Shown: in pieces, positions 18,581 to 26,861 of the stretch
How positions within the stretch are numbered: position 1 is the first letter of the stretch
Layout of the letters: the number at the start of each line of letters is the position of its first letter
Assembly: GCA_963663395.1 (NCBI GenBank)
Contig: OY760226.1
Span: forward strand, 3,596,001 to 3,660,000
Source: Azophilus sp963663395
GTDB taxonomy: Bacteria; Pseudomonadota; Gammaproteobacteria; Pseudomonadales; Azotimanducaceae
Direction: 5' to 3'
Length of the DNA stretch: 64,000 nucleotides
Position numbers and translations under genes: made by a program
Notes under the pieces: model-generated
What the model saw: the letters and a program-made list of their open reading frames with translations, nothing else
What the model was told of the DNA's origin: nothing
Database searches by the model: none

Positions 18581-18600
18581 GGGGCGCCATTGCGGCGCCT
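18581..18600 (+). terminator. Weak hairpin after ALDH gene
   Basis: GGCGCC at 18583-18588 pairs with GGCGCC at 18594-18599 around ATTGC, extendable by a G-U and a G-C pair. No T-run follows, so intrinsic termination is doubtful. The rest of the 297-bp gap before the SulP gene shows nothing recognisable. Confidence 0.3.
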
Positions 18601-18849
18601 CGCTCGTCCTCATTTGCTGAAACATTCGGCAACCAGCGTCGCCGCGGTTGCGGCACCGCCCCTGACGTCGCATTTGCCGGGTCGCAAGTAACATCGTAAC
18701 GTTGCTGCTCACCGGGCGATACGATTGGCCCCGGGGAGCGCGGCCCATGACAGGAACGAAAGCACGCGGTCGATGGCCAGCCGCCTGACAGGCAAGCGGC
18801 CGGCGCGCCCGATTCGTGGTGCCCGCATTTCCTCCGGGCGCCCATCGCG

Positions 18850-21018
18850 GTGAAGTCGCCGTACATCGAACTCGTGAAGGAACTGCGGTCGGACATCCTG
18901 TCCGCGCGAGCCGTGCCGGCTCTCTCCACCGGCGTCACGTCGGGCCTCGGGCTGCTGGTCGCCCAGGTCGCCTTTGCAACCTTCATATTCTCCGGACAGC
19001 TTGCCCCCTACACATCCCAGGGCGTGGGCCTGATCCTGTTCGGAAACCTCGCCGCCTGCCTGGTCACCGCGCTGGCGGGCGGCTTTCGCGGCGTGATCGC
19101 CGGGCTCTCCCCCGCGCTGGTCATCGGCATGGCTGTCATCGCCTCCACCATGGATGCACAGGGCGACGCCCTGTTCGTCAGTGTAGCGGTTGCGCTCATC
19201 CTCAGTGCCGTTCTGACCGGCCTCTGCATCGTGGCAATCGGGCATTTTCGTCTTTCCAACCTGGTGCGATTCATCCCCTATCCCGTCGCTTCCGGCTTTG
19301 TCGCCGGAATCGGCGGCGCCGTGTGCCTGGCAGCCATGTCGCTGATGGACGCGGAACTGGCCTGGGGAGCGCTTCCGGAATTGCTGGAGCCCGCAACGCT
19401 ATGGCGCTGGGTACCCGGCGCGGCCTACGGAATCGCCCTGTATTGGGCGATGAAACGCTGGCGCAACCCGCTGATTCTGCCCCTGAGCGTCGCGCTCGCG
19501 GTCGTTGCCTACCATCTGGCGTTCGCCGCGCTCGGCATTTCCGGCGCCGAGGCACGGGCAACCGGCCTGCTGCTGACCGGCACGGCCGAGGGCAACCTGT
19601 GGCCGGTACTGGGCCCCGCCGACCTGCTGCGCGTGGATTGGGCTGCGGCAGCCCTGCAGGTTCCCAACATGCTGGGCCTGATGCTGGTCGCACTCATCGC
19701 CATCGTCATGAACGTCGCCGGCCTTGAAGTAGCCCTCAACCGGGAGCTGGATTGGGATCGGGAATTCCGGGCCGGGGGCGCCGCCTCCCTCGTCGCCGGT
19801 CTGGGCGGGGGTACGGTCGCCACCATCGTCGTACCGGCATCGCTGCGCAGCAAGCTGTTCGGGGCCGACACCCGCCTGACCGGCATCTTCGCCGCGCTGG
19901 TCATCGCAAGCGCATTGATCGTCGGCGATGGCATGCTGGAACTGGTGCCGTCGCCGCTGGTCGGCGGCATATTGATCTTCGCCGGCCTCGGCATGCTGGA
20001 CCAGGGCCTCATCGGCAGCCGCAACCGCCTCCCCTCTTCCGCGTTCGGAATCGTCGTCCTGATCTTCATTGTCATCATCGCCTTCGGGCTGCTCGAAGGC
20101 ATTGGCGCCGGCATGCTGGCGACACTCGTGCTTTTCGCCGTGCAGTTGAGCCGCGTGGATACGATCGCATCCCGCTTTACCGCGCGGGAGCGCCGCAGCA
20201 ACAGGACACGCCCCGTACCCGACCGGGCCATACTGCTCGAGGAAGGCGAGCGCGTGCATGCCTACCGCCTGCGCGGCTACATCTTCTTCGGCAGCGTCAC
20301 TTCACTGGTCGACCGGCTCAGGGAGTCCCTGGACGGTGCGGCGCGGCCCGTCTGCCTCCTGCTGGATTTCGCTGCCGTTTCGGGCTGCGACCCCTCGGCG
20401 GTAAGCGTGCTGGCGCGCTTGCTGCAGACAGCGCAGGCGGCCGGCGTGAAGGTTGTGCTCAGCGCATTGCCGAAGCAGTTGGCCCGCGATTTCGAGCGCA
20501 ACCTGTCGGCCAAGGCCTTCGCAGGATTGTTTATCGAGCCCGATGCAGATCACGCACTGGAGCGCGGCGAGGACATCGCGCTGGCAGCATGGCGGGCGGG
20601 CACAAGCTCGACGGAGGGGCAGCGCGCCTCGCTGCTCGAGCGGGCCGCGGACGACCTCGAGCGCTACCTGGAGCGGCAGATCGATTTCGAGGAACTGGTG
20701 GAAGAACTGCGCAACTGGCTGGAACCGCGGGAGTATGCTGCCGGCGAATCGCTCGCCGTGGCCGCGGAGCCGCAAGACGGCCTGCAACTGCTGATTTCCG
20801 GGCGGGCTTCCGCTTGCGATGTGGCTGGTGCCCGCCTGTACCAGATTGGGCCGGGCGATGCGGTCCGGCCGCCGGGTGCCGGCAGGGAGCAGGCGATACA
20901 GGTGGTTGCGGAAGAGAACTGCCGGACGATGCTGATGACACCCGCCACGCAGGCCTGGTTGGAAACGCACCGCAAGGAACTCGCGCTCAAGCTCTACGGA
21001 TATCTCCTGGCCGGCTAA
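18850..21018 (+). CDS. SulP family anion transporter with STAS and C-terminal cNMP-like domain
   Basis: A 722-residue protein. An N-terminal SulP membrane domain of about 400 residues begins LSARAVPALSTGVTSGLGLL. A STAS domain follows (YIFFGSVTSLVDRLRE, then the VCLLLDFAAVSGCDPSAVSV region). A final region of about 120 residues has the cyclic-nucleotide-binding-fold pattern (QLLISGRASACDV, IGPGDAVRPP). SulP proteins move sulfate, bicarbonate or dicarboxylates, with STAS controlling activity. Members with an added cNMP-type sensor are known but the ligand is not. The GTG start at 18850 has only a weak upstream RBS. Confidence 0.85.
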   Translation: MKSPYIELVKELRSDILSARAVPALSTGVTSGLGLLVAQVAFATFIFSGQLAPYTSQGVGLILFGNLAACLVTALAGGFRGVIAGLSPALVIGMAVIASTMDAQGDALFVSVAVALILSAVLTGLCIVAIGHFRLSNLVRFIPYPVASGFVAGIGGAVCLAAMSLMDAELAWGALPELLEPATLWRWVPGAAYGIALYWAMKRWRNPLILPLSVALAVVAYHLAFAALGISGAEARATGLLLTGTAEGNLWPVLGPADLLRVDWAAAALQVPNMLGLMLVALIAIVMNVAGLEVALNRELDWDREFRAGGAASLVAGLGGGTVATIVVPASLRSKLFGADTRLTGIFAALVIASALIVGDGMLELVPSPLVGGILIFAGLGMLDQGLIGSRNRLPSSAFGIVVLIFIVIIAFGLLEGIGAGMLATLVLFAVQLSRVDTIASRFTARERRSNRTRPVPDRAILLEEGERVHAYRLRGYIFFGSVTSLVDRLRESLDGAARPVCLLLDFAAVSGCDPSAVSVLARLLQTAQAAGVKVVLSALPKQLARDFERNLSAKAFAGLFIEPDADHALERGEDIALAAWRAGTSSTEGQRASLLERAADDLERYLERQIDFEELVEELRNWLEPREYAAGESLAVAAEPQDGLQLLISGRASACDVAGARLYQIGPGDAVRPPGAGREQAIQVVAEENCRTMLMTPATQAWLETHRKELALKLYGYLLAG

Positions 21019-21193
21019 CCCTGGCGCGAACAAAAGCCGTTGACGAGAGGTTTCTCCTCACGTTTTCCGCGGAGGGTGGTCGATGCGGTCACGTTGGCCG
21101 GTATACTACGCGCCGCCATTCGGGAGGCGCGGGGTCTTCCCCGAATGTCCCGAAAACCATATTTCGACACTCATCAAACAAGAGGAAGAATCA

Positions 21194-21613
21194 ATGTCCG
21201 ATCAACTCTCCGCAGACCGCATCGCGCTGCAGGACGTTCATTTGCGGTATGCCGCCGGGGTCGATAACCGGGATATGGACATGTACCGGTCCTGTTTCGC
21301 CGACGATGTGGAGGTGCTGGGTTTCGGCGACGAATCCATCCTCGGCGCCGCAGCCTGGGTTGACTACGTTATCGAGGCGCTCAAGCAGTTCGGGCCGACC
21401 CAGCACATGCTGGGCCCGCAACTCGCCACCGTGGATGGCGACATCGCCCACACGCGCTCCGACGTGCAGGCGCTGCACTACATGGCCGATGCCGAAGACA
21501 CCACGCTGACGCTCTGGGCGACCTACGAATCCGACATGCGTCGGGTCGACGGGGAGTGGAAGATCTTCCGCCATCGCCTGGTACGTCGCGGAACCCGGAT
21601 TCAGCAGGATTAG
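21194..21613 (+). CDS. SnoaL-like polyketide cyclase/ring-hydroxylating subunit-type protein
   Basis: A 139-residue protein of the NTF2-like fold. It contains the helix ALQDVHLRYAAGVDNRDMDM, the strand CFADDVEVLGFG, the MLGPQLATVDGDIAHTRSDV pair and a WKIFRHRLVRRGT ending. SnoaL_4-type proteins bind small hydrophobic ligands and include cyclases, isomerases and hydratases. GAGGAAG lies just before the ATG at 21194. The GST gene follows after 26 bp, so they are probably co-transcribed. The specific reaction is unknown. Confidence 0.82.
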   Translation: MSDQLSADRIALQDVHLRYAAGVDNRDMDMYRSCFADDVEVLGFGDESILGAAAWVDYVIEALKQFGPTQHMLGPQLATVDGDIAHTRSDVQALHYMADAEDTTLTLWATYESDMRRVDGEWKIFRHRLVRRGTRIQQD

Positions 21614-21639
21614 CTGGTCAACACGACAGGGAGCGCAGC

Positions 21640-22404
21640 ATGATCGACCTTCACTACTGGCCCACGCCCAACGGCTGGAAAGTCACGATAATGCTCGAAG
21701 AGTGCGGGCTGGACTACAACATCGTGCCGGTCGACATCGGCGGCGGTGACCAGTTCAGGCCGGAGTTCCTGCGCATCAGCCCCAACAACCGCATGCCGGC
21801 CATCGTCGACCACGACCCGCCCGGAGGCGGCGCGCCGGTGGCGCTGTTCGAATCCGGCGCCATCCTCGAGTACCTGGCAGACAAGACCGGCAAGTTCCTG
21901 CCTGCAGAAGGTGTCGAGCGCTATCGCGTGCTCCAGTGGGTGCACTGGCAGATGGCGAACCTCGGCCCGATGATGGGCAACGCCAACCACTTCAAGAACT
22001 ACGCGAAGAACATCACCGACGACCCGGATCAACTCGCTTACGGGACGAAACGCTTCGTCGGCGAAGTGGACCGCCTTTCGGGCGTCATGGACGCGCAGCT
22101 TTCCGTTCATCCCTGGCTGGCCGGCGCCGACTATTCCATTGCCGACATCATCACCTGGCCCTGGGCGATGCTCATGGGGCGCCTGATCGACGAGACGGTC
22201 TGGGACGACTTCCCGAACCTGAAGCGCTGGGTGGACGAGGTGGGCGCCCGGCCGGCGGTGGACAAGGGATTCCATATCGGCCGCGAGCTTTCCAAACGTG
22301 AGTTGACCGAAGAGGAAGAGAAAGCCCGGCGGGAGCTGCTCTTCAACCAGACCAACGAAAGCGTGCGCAAGGCCAGGGAAGAAGCGGCCCGAGCCACCTC
22401 CTGA
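21640..22404 (+). CDS. Glutathione S-transferase, YfcG/YghU (nu-class) like
   Basis: A 254-residue GST. The thioredoxin-fold N-terminus reads MIDLHYWPTPNGWKVTIMLE with the TPNG turn typical of the YfcG/Ure2p-like group. Next come NNRMPAIVDHDP, the glutathione-binding ALFESGAILEYLA motif and an all-helical C-domain (HPWLAGADYSIADIITWPW). YfcG-type enzymes reduce disulfides or peroxides using two glutathiones rather than a catalytic Cys. AGGGAG precedes the ATG at 21640. The C-terminal tail is long and charged. Repeat copy 2 begins 27 bp downstream. Confidence 0.9.
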   Translation: MIDLHYWPTPNGWKVTIMLEECGLDYNIVPVDIGGGDQFRPEFLRISPNNRMPAIVDHDPPGGGAPVALFESGAILEYLADKTGKFLPAEGVERYRVLQWVHWQMANLGPMMGNANHFKNYAKNITDDPDQLAYGTKRFVGEVDRLSGVMDAQLSVHPWLAGADYSIADIITWPWAMLMGRLIDETVWDDFPNLKRWVDEVGARPAVDKGFHIGRELSKRELTEEEEKARRELLFNQTNESVRKAREEAARATS

Positions 22405-22430
22405 GGTCCTCGGTCCTGTTGGCCAAGTTC

Positions 22431-22630
22431 GCTCGCATGGAACAATTCTCCAATCGCTTCTTTCGCTTCTGTAGGACAAATGCCTGCACCGGGCAGCGAG
22501 TTCGCATGCGGGGCTTCCCTTTCGGCGCATCGGCCTCTTTGTCTTGGTGTACGCAAGGCGTTCGAACGAGCTTAACGCGCCGAAAGGGAAGCCCCGCATG
22601 CGAACTCTTTTCCGAAATCCGGCGTTGTTC
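22431..22630 (-). repeat. Palindromic intergenic repeat, copy 2 (inverted relative to copy 1)
   Basis: Two perfect 31-bp arms, 22498-22528 (starting GAGTTCGCATGCGGGG) and 22577-22607, enclose a 48-bp core. Outside them are shorter conserved flanks, CACCGGGCAGC on the left and TTTTCCGAAATCCGGCGTTG on the right. The core and both flanks match copy 1 when reverse-complemented. It occupies most of the 395-bp gap before the MATE gene and has no coding capacity. Copy 2 appears to be the uninterrupted form of the element. Confidence 0.78.
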
Positions 22631-22799
22631 CTTCCACGTCAGCGTCCCGGCAGGCCGGGTTGGAAACTTTTATGGAACAAATCTGTCAGGTCCGGCAGCG
22701 AGCCGCGTCCTCGTCCCGACGCGTCGGGTTGTAAACTCCTAGCTCTGGCCGGTGGCTCCCGCGTCTGAGCCGAGCGTTGGAAACACGGGAATCAAGGCC

Positions 22800-24191
22800 G
22801 TGAACCAAGCCTTTTCCAGGGGTTCTCAGCGCAGTTTCCTCAAGGAGACCAGGGCGCTGGTGCGCCTTGGCGCACCCATGATGGCTACCCAGTTCTGCAT
22901 CATGGGCATGGGCTTCGTGGACACCGCCATGGCGGGCCACTACGCATCGCTGGACCTGGCCGGCGTGACCCTGGCGGGCTTCCTGCTCTGGCCCGTGTTC
23001 ATGCTGATGACGGGGCTGACCAATGCGATCACGCCCATCGTCGCCCAACTCACCGGCGCCCAGCGGGTCGGCGATTCCGGGGCCATTGTCTGCCAGGGCC
23101 TCTGGGTCGCTCTTTTCACCTCGCTGATCACGATCGCGCTCCTGCACAATTCCCACCACTTTTTCGCGTTGCTGAACGCAGAGCCCGCGGTAGTCGAGGT
23201 CGCCGTCGCCTATCTCGACGCGGTTGCCTGGGGCATGCCGCCGGGCATGATCTACATCGCGCTCAGGTACACCTCCGAAGGCCTCGGGTATACGCGGCCG
23301 CCGATGACCATCGCGTTTTCCGCACTGTGCCTGAACGCGCCGTTGAACTATGTACTGATTTACGGCGCCTGGGGCTTCCCCGAACTCGGCGGCGAGGGAT
23401 GCGGCTGGGCAACCGCCGTCGTCATGTGGTTCGAGCTGGTGCTGATGACCTCGGTGGCGCGGCGGCCGTTTTTCCGGAGGACCGGGCTGTTCGAGCGGCT
23501 CCGCTGGCCGGAAGCCGCCACCATTGGGCGGATTCTGAAGCTCGGCCTGCCGATCGGGGCGGCGGTATTCATGGAAATGGCCGTCTACTCCGTGATCGGC
23601 TTTCTTATAGCCTCGTTCGGGATGACTCCCCAGGCCGCCAACGGCATTGCCGGCAACATCAACTGGATGACCTATGTGCTGCCCATGAGCCTGGGTGCGG
23701 CCGCGGGAATTCGGGTCGGCTTCCACGTCGGTGCCGGAGATGCGGATGGGGCCCGGCAAATCTCCATGACCGCCATGAAGCTGTCGCTGCTCTACGCGCT
23801 GGCGGTGAGCGTCGTACTGGTGGGCCTGCGCAGTGCGCTGGTGGGGATATACACTACCGACCCGGCCGTCATCGCCATTGCCGTCAACCTGTTGATCTTC
23901 ATTGCCGTCTACCAGCTCGTCGACGATGCCATCGCCACGATGGACGGCATCTTGCGGGGGTATAAGGACACCCGCGTTCCCATGGTTTTCGGGCTGCTGG
24001 GCTACTGGCTGGTCGCCCTGCCCCTCGGCCACGCCCTGGCGACGGGCTGGTTCGGATTCCCCGCCATCGGCGTCTACGGCTACTGGGCCGGGATGACCAT
24101 CGGTATGCTGCTGGTCGCCGTGTGCCTGGGTGTGCGCCTGCGCCGCACCACCACAGACACGGTGCTCATCCGGCGCCTCGCGCTGGGCTGA
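22800..24191 (+). CDS. MATE family efflux transporter
   Basis: A 463-residue integral membrane protein with twelve helices in two related halves. The N-half carries RLGAPMMATQFCIMGMGFVD and TAMAGHYASLDLAGV, the C-half the matching LGLPIGAAVFMEMAVYS segment, as in NorM-type pumps. MATE proteins export cationic drugs or metabolites using sodium or proton gradients. The GTG at 22800 has AAGG just upstream; an in-frame GTG at 22752 would add 16 residues with no family match. The rhomboid gene follows after 16 bp. Confidence 0.9.
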   Translation: MNQAFSRGSQRSFLKETRALVRLGAPMMATQFCIMGMGFVDTAMAGHYASLDLAGVTLAGFLLWPVFMLMTGLTNAITPIVAQLTGAQRVGDSGAIVCQGLWVALFTSLITIALLHNSHHFFALLNAEPAVVEVAVAYLDAVAWGMPPGMIYIALRYTSEGLGYTRPPMTIAFSALCLNAPLNYVLIYGAWGFPELGGEGCGWATAVVMWFELVLMTSVARRPFFRRTGLFERLRWPEAATIGRILKLGLPIGAAVFMEMAVYSVIGFLIASFGMTPQAANGIAGNINWMTYVLPMSLGAAAGIRVGFHVGAGDADGARQISMTAMKLSLLYALAVSVVLVGLRSALVGIYTTDPAVIAIAVNLLIFIAVYQLVDDAIATMDGILRGYKDTRVPMVFGLLGYWLVALPLGHALATGWFGFPAIGVYGYWAGMTIGMLLVAVCLGVRLRRTTTDTVLIRRLALG

Positions 24192-24207
24192 CGGCTGCCT
24201 GGACGCC

Positions 24208-25104
24208 ATGGAAAACGGTACCGACGAAATCTGGATCGAACTGCGCCGCGCCCGCGACCGGCGTGTGCTGGCCGATGCGCAACTGGTGCTCGAAGCCCTG
24301 CGTATTCCCCACCGGATGGAACATCACAACCGGATGTGGCGCCTGGAGGTGCCTGTGGAACAGGAGTTGACAGCGCGAGCCGAACTCGACAGGTACGACG
24401 CGGAAAACCGGCAGCTTCCGCCCTATCGCCCGAAGGTGCATCGGTTCGACAGCGGCTGGGCCGGCGTGCTGGGCTACCTGGTCGTCATCTGGATGCTGCC
24501 GAACCTGGAAGGCTCGGCCATCTTCGGCTGGGACTGGCGCGAGTCCGGCGTCATGAACGCGGAACTGGTGCGGGAGGGGCAATGGTGGCGAACAGTCACC
24601 GCCCTGACGCTGCACGCCGACCTCGGCCACATCGCCGGAAACTCCTTCTTCGGCGCCCTGTTCGGGATCTTTCTCGGGCGGTACCTGGGCTCGGGTCTGG
24701 GCTGGCTGCTGGTGGTAGTGGGCGCTTCGCTGGCCAACCTGGCCAACGCCTGGCTGCAGACGCCGCCCTTCGTCTCCCTGGGCGCTTCCACCGCCACCTT
24801 CGCCGTCCTGGGCCTGACCGGCACCTTCGTGTGGCGGCGCGGTTACCTGCGCGGCCGCAACTGGCGGCAGAGTTTCGCGCCGCTGTTCGCCGCGATCGCG
24901 CTGCTGGTTTATACCGGCGTCGGCGGCGTGCGCACGGACATCATGGCCCACTTCCTGGGATTCGCCGCGGGCGCCGTGGGCGGCGTACTCGCGGCGACCT
25001 ACGACATCAGGCGGCTGGGCACGAGCGGACAGTGGATCGCCGGCGCGTTGACCCTCTGGATAATCGCCTATGCCTGGCTGCAGGCAAGTACCCATGCGGC
25101 CTGA
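24208..25104 (+). CDS. Rhomboid family intramembrane serine protease
   Basis: A 298-residue protein with a cytoplasmic N-terminal domain of about 85 residues, then six membrane segments. HADLGHIAGNSFFG (His136/His141) and LGASTATFAVLG with Ser194, paired with His248 in AHFLGFAAG, form the rhomboid active-site set. The nucleophile motif reads GAST rather than the commoner GASG. The enzyme would cut transmembrane substrates in the inner membrane; the substrate is unknown. It overlaps the next gene by 11 bases and follows the MATE gene closely. Confidence 0.88.
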   Translation: MENGTDEIWIELRRARDRRVLADAQLVLEALRIPHRMEHHNRMWRLEVPVEQELTARAELDRYDAENRQLPPYRPKVHRFDSGWAGVLGYLVVIWMLPNLEGSAIFGWDWRESGVMNAELVREGQWWRTVTALTLHADLGHIAGNSFFGALFGIFLGRYLGSGLGWLLVVVGASLANLANAWLQTPPFVSLGASTATFAVLGLTGTFVWRRGYLRGRNWRQSFAPLFAAIALLVYTGVGGVRTDIMAHFLGFAAGAVGGVLAATYDIRRLGTSGQWIAGALTLWIIAYAWLQASTHAA

Positions 25105-25798
25105 CCCCGTGTTCGGATCGCTTCAATCGATTCCGTGCAGGTCACGAGCCCTGCGGCAACGCGGCTTCAAGAGCGTCGCCGTTGCCCTCGCATTACTTTG
25201 GAGCCAACTGTCGTTCAGCCACGGTGGCGTGGTCGCCGAGGAAGACCTGTGCCTGATGAAGATGGGCTTTCTGCAGGCCCACTTCACGCTGTACCTGCCC
25301 GACACCCATGGATCCGAGGAATTCTGCGAACGGGTGCCCGACACCGGCAGGGCGCTGTTCGTCGTGGAGTACCTGCACGAAATGATGAAGGAGATGCCCA
25401 TCGAATTCCGCATCGTCAGGGACGAGCAGGGCTTCGGCATCTTCGCCAACCGGGACGATGTGATTTCCATTCCCGACCTGGATGCGCAGACGGTCTTCCA
25501 CCGCCCGCTGGCGGCCGAACCCACCGGCTGGGTCACTGTCAGCCACTCCTTCGACGACCCGGGCGGCTACATCGGGGTGGTGGTGGCGGAGAACCCCGCC
25601 AACGGCAAGGTCTACAACTCTGTCTTCTACTTCGAGGTGGGCAACGCGGGCTACGGCTACATCCCGCTGTTCATTGCCCTGATTGTCGGCGCGCAACTCC
25701 TCTTCTTCGCGAGTACCGGCAGCCTGCAACGCTGCATCCGGTGGATTCGCAACAGGTACCGCAAGCAACAGCTCGCAACCCGGACCGATAGAGACTGA
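25094..25798 (+). CDS. Unrecognised single-pass membrane-anchored protein
   Basis: A 234-residue protein of no family recognised here. An N-terminal hydrophobic stretch (SVAVALALLWSQLSFSHGGV) looks like a signal peptide. A polar domain of about 150 residues follows with two early cysteines (EDLCLMKMG and SEEFCERVP) that could form a disulfide. A C-terminal helix YIPLFIALIVGAQLLFFAS is followed by a basic tail. The layout suggests a periplasmic domain tethered at the C-terminus. The start at 25094 overlaps the rhomboid gene, so it may work with or be cleaved by that protease; that is conjecture. Confidence 0.7.
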   Translation: MRPDPVFGSLQSIPCRSRALRQRGFKSVAVALALLWSQLSFSHGGVVAEEDLCLMKMGFLQAHFTLYLPDTHGSEEFCERVPDTGRALFVVEYLHEMMKEMPIEFRIVRDEQGFGIFANRDDVISIPDLDAQTVFHRPLAAEPTGWVTVSHSFDDPGGYIGVVVAENPANGKVYNSVFYFEVGNAGYGYIPLFIALIVGAQLLFFASTGSLQRCIRWIRNRYRKQQLATRTDRD

Positions 25799-25880
25799 AT
25801 TCCCAAACCCGTCTCTCGAAATCGTCAGGCGATGCGCTATCCTGCGTGTCCAACCAGGGCGACCAAAACAGGCAATCCCG

Positions 25881-26219
25881 ATGACCATCCCACTGAGCAA
25901 CCTGACGACGACCCACTCGATGCCCGGCCGGGAGATTCAGGAAACACTCGGCATCGTCACCGCCGAGTGCGTGCTGGGCATCAACGTATTTCGCGACATG
26001 CTCGGCGGTCTGCGGGACATCTTCGGAGGCCGCAGCGGCACCCACCAGAAGGCGCTCAGGCAAGCACGCCAGACCTGCCTCGAGGAACTCGCAGCGCACG
26101 CCGAAGAACTCGGTGGCGACGCGGTGATCGGAGTGGATCTCGATTTCAGCGAGATCAGCGGTGGGGGCAAGGGCATGGTATTCCTGGTCGCCTCGGGGAC
26201 GGCTGTACGCCTTCGGTGA
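25881..26219 (+). CDS. YbjQ/UPF0145 heavy-metal-binding-like domain protein
   Basis: A 112-residue protein with the family pattern: IQETLGIVTAECVLGINVFR early, a long helix rich in Ala/Glu (RQTCLEELAAHAEELGGDAV), and the GVDLDFSEI and FLVASGTAV strands. YbjQ proteins form pentameric rings; their role is poorly known and the metal link is tentative. The start ATG at 25881 fits the homology. The stop overlaps the GTG start of the broken MFS gene that follows. Confidence 0.82.
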   Translation: MTIPLSNLTTTHSMPGREIQETLGIVTAECVLGINVFRDMLGGLRDIFGGRSGTHQKALRQARQTCLEELAAHAEELGGDAVIGVDLDFSEISGGGKGMVFLVASGTAVRLR

Positions 26220-26795
26220 CGGCAGCATCCAAACCCCTGTCCGCCGGATATTCACGGTACGCCCTGCTGCTGCTGACGGTCGTCTTCCTGGTACACAACC
26301 TCGACCGGCAGATCATGTCCATCCTGCTGGTACCGATCCAGAACGAACTGGGGGCCAGCGACACCGCAATGGGCTTCCTGACGGGATTCGCCTTCGCGGC
26401 GGTGTACGTCTCGTTCGGCATTCCCATGGCCCACCTGTGCGACCGCGGCAACCGCCGCAATATCCTGAGTATCGTCATTGCCGTCTGGAGCGGCTTCCGC
26501 GCCTGCCGTGGCTACCGTGACCCAGGGCATCGTCCGGCCCGAGATGCGCTCCATGAGCTATACGACGCAGTACATGGTGACCAGTCTGTTGGGTATGGGC
26601 GGCGGCCCGTTCCTGGTCGGGCTGACCAATGACCTGCTGGCCCCCCAGTTCGGGGAGTTGTCCATTCGCTACTCCATGCTGGGCGTCATCGGTACCACGG
26701 CGCTCGTTTGCGGCTTGACGTTCTGCTGGGCAAGTCGCAGTGTCGGGGGCGACATGGCGTTGGCGGAAACCGCCATGGACCGCGGCAAAGACTGA
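26216..26795 (+). pseudogene. MFS transporter with large internal deletion and frame change
   Basis: The first 93 codons from a GTG at 26216 encode an MFS N-terminus (LVHNLDRQIMSILLVPIQNE, then ELGASDTAMGFLTG). This closely resembles the intact MFS at 49115 in this window (MVDRQIITIVLDPIKAEFGA). After VIAVWSG, near 26494, similarity jumps in another frame to a C-terminal MFS segment (VATVTQGIVRPEMRSMS, then the GPFLVGLTNDLLAPQFGE loop) that ends at 26795. Members are normally about 430-450 residues; here only about 190 codons remain. Roughly 240 codons spanning most of the membrane helices are missing, so the gene is almost certainly dead. Confidence 0.85.
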
Positions 26796-26861
26796 TCCTG
26801 CCGCCGCCCGCGGAACGCCGACCCTGGCTGGCAAGAGAATGCACCCGGCGGATCATTCCGG

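Noticed and set aside
18553..18849. Small gene in the gap between ALDH and SulP
   Set aside because: Short frames exist on both strands, but none has an RBS, motif or plausible composition.
18816..19727. 303-codon frame overlapping the SulP gene in another frame
   Set aside because: It is Arg-rich out-of-frame translation; the SulP frame has clear membrane and STAS domains.
22686..24209. 507-codon minus-strand frame opposite the MATE gene
   Set aside because: It is Gln/His/Arg-rich antisense translation of a membrane protein, without motifs.
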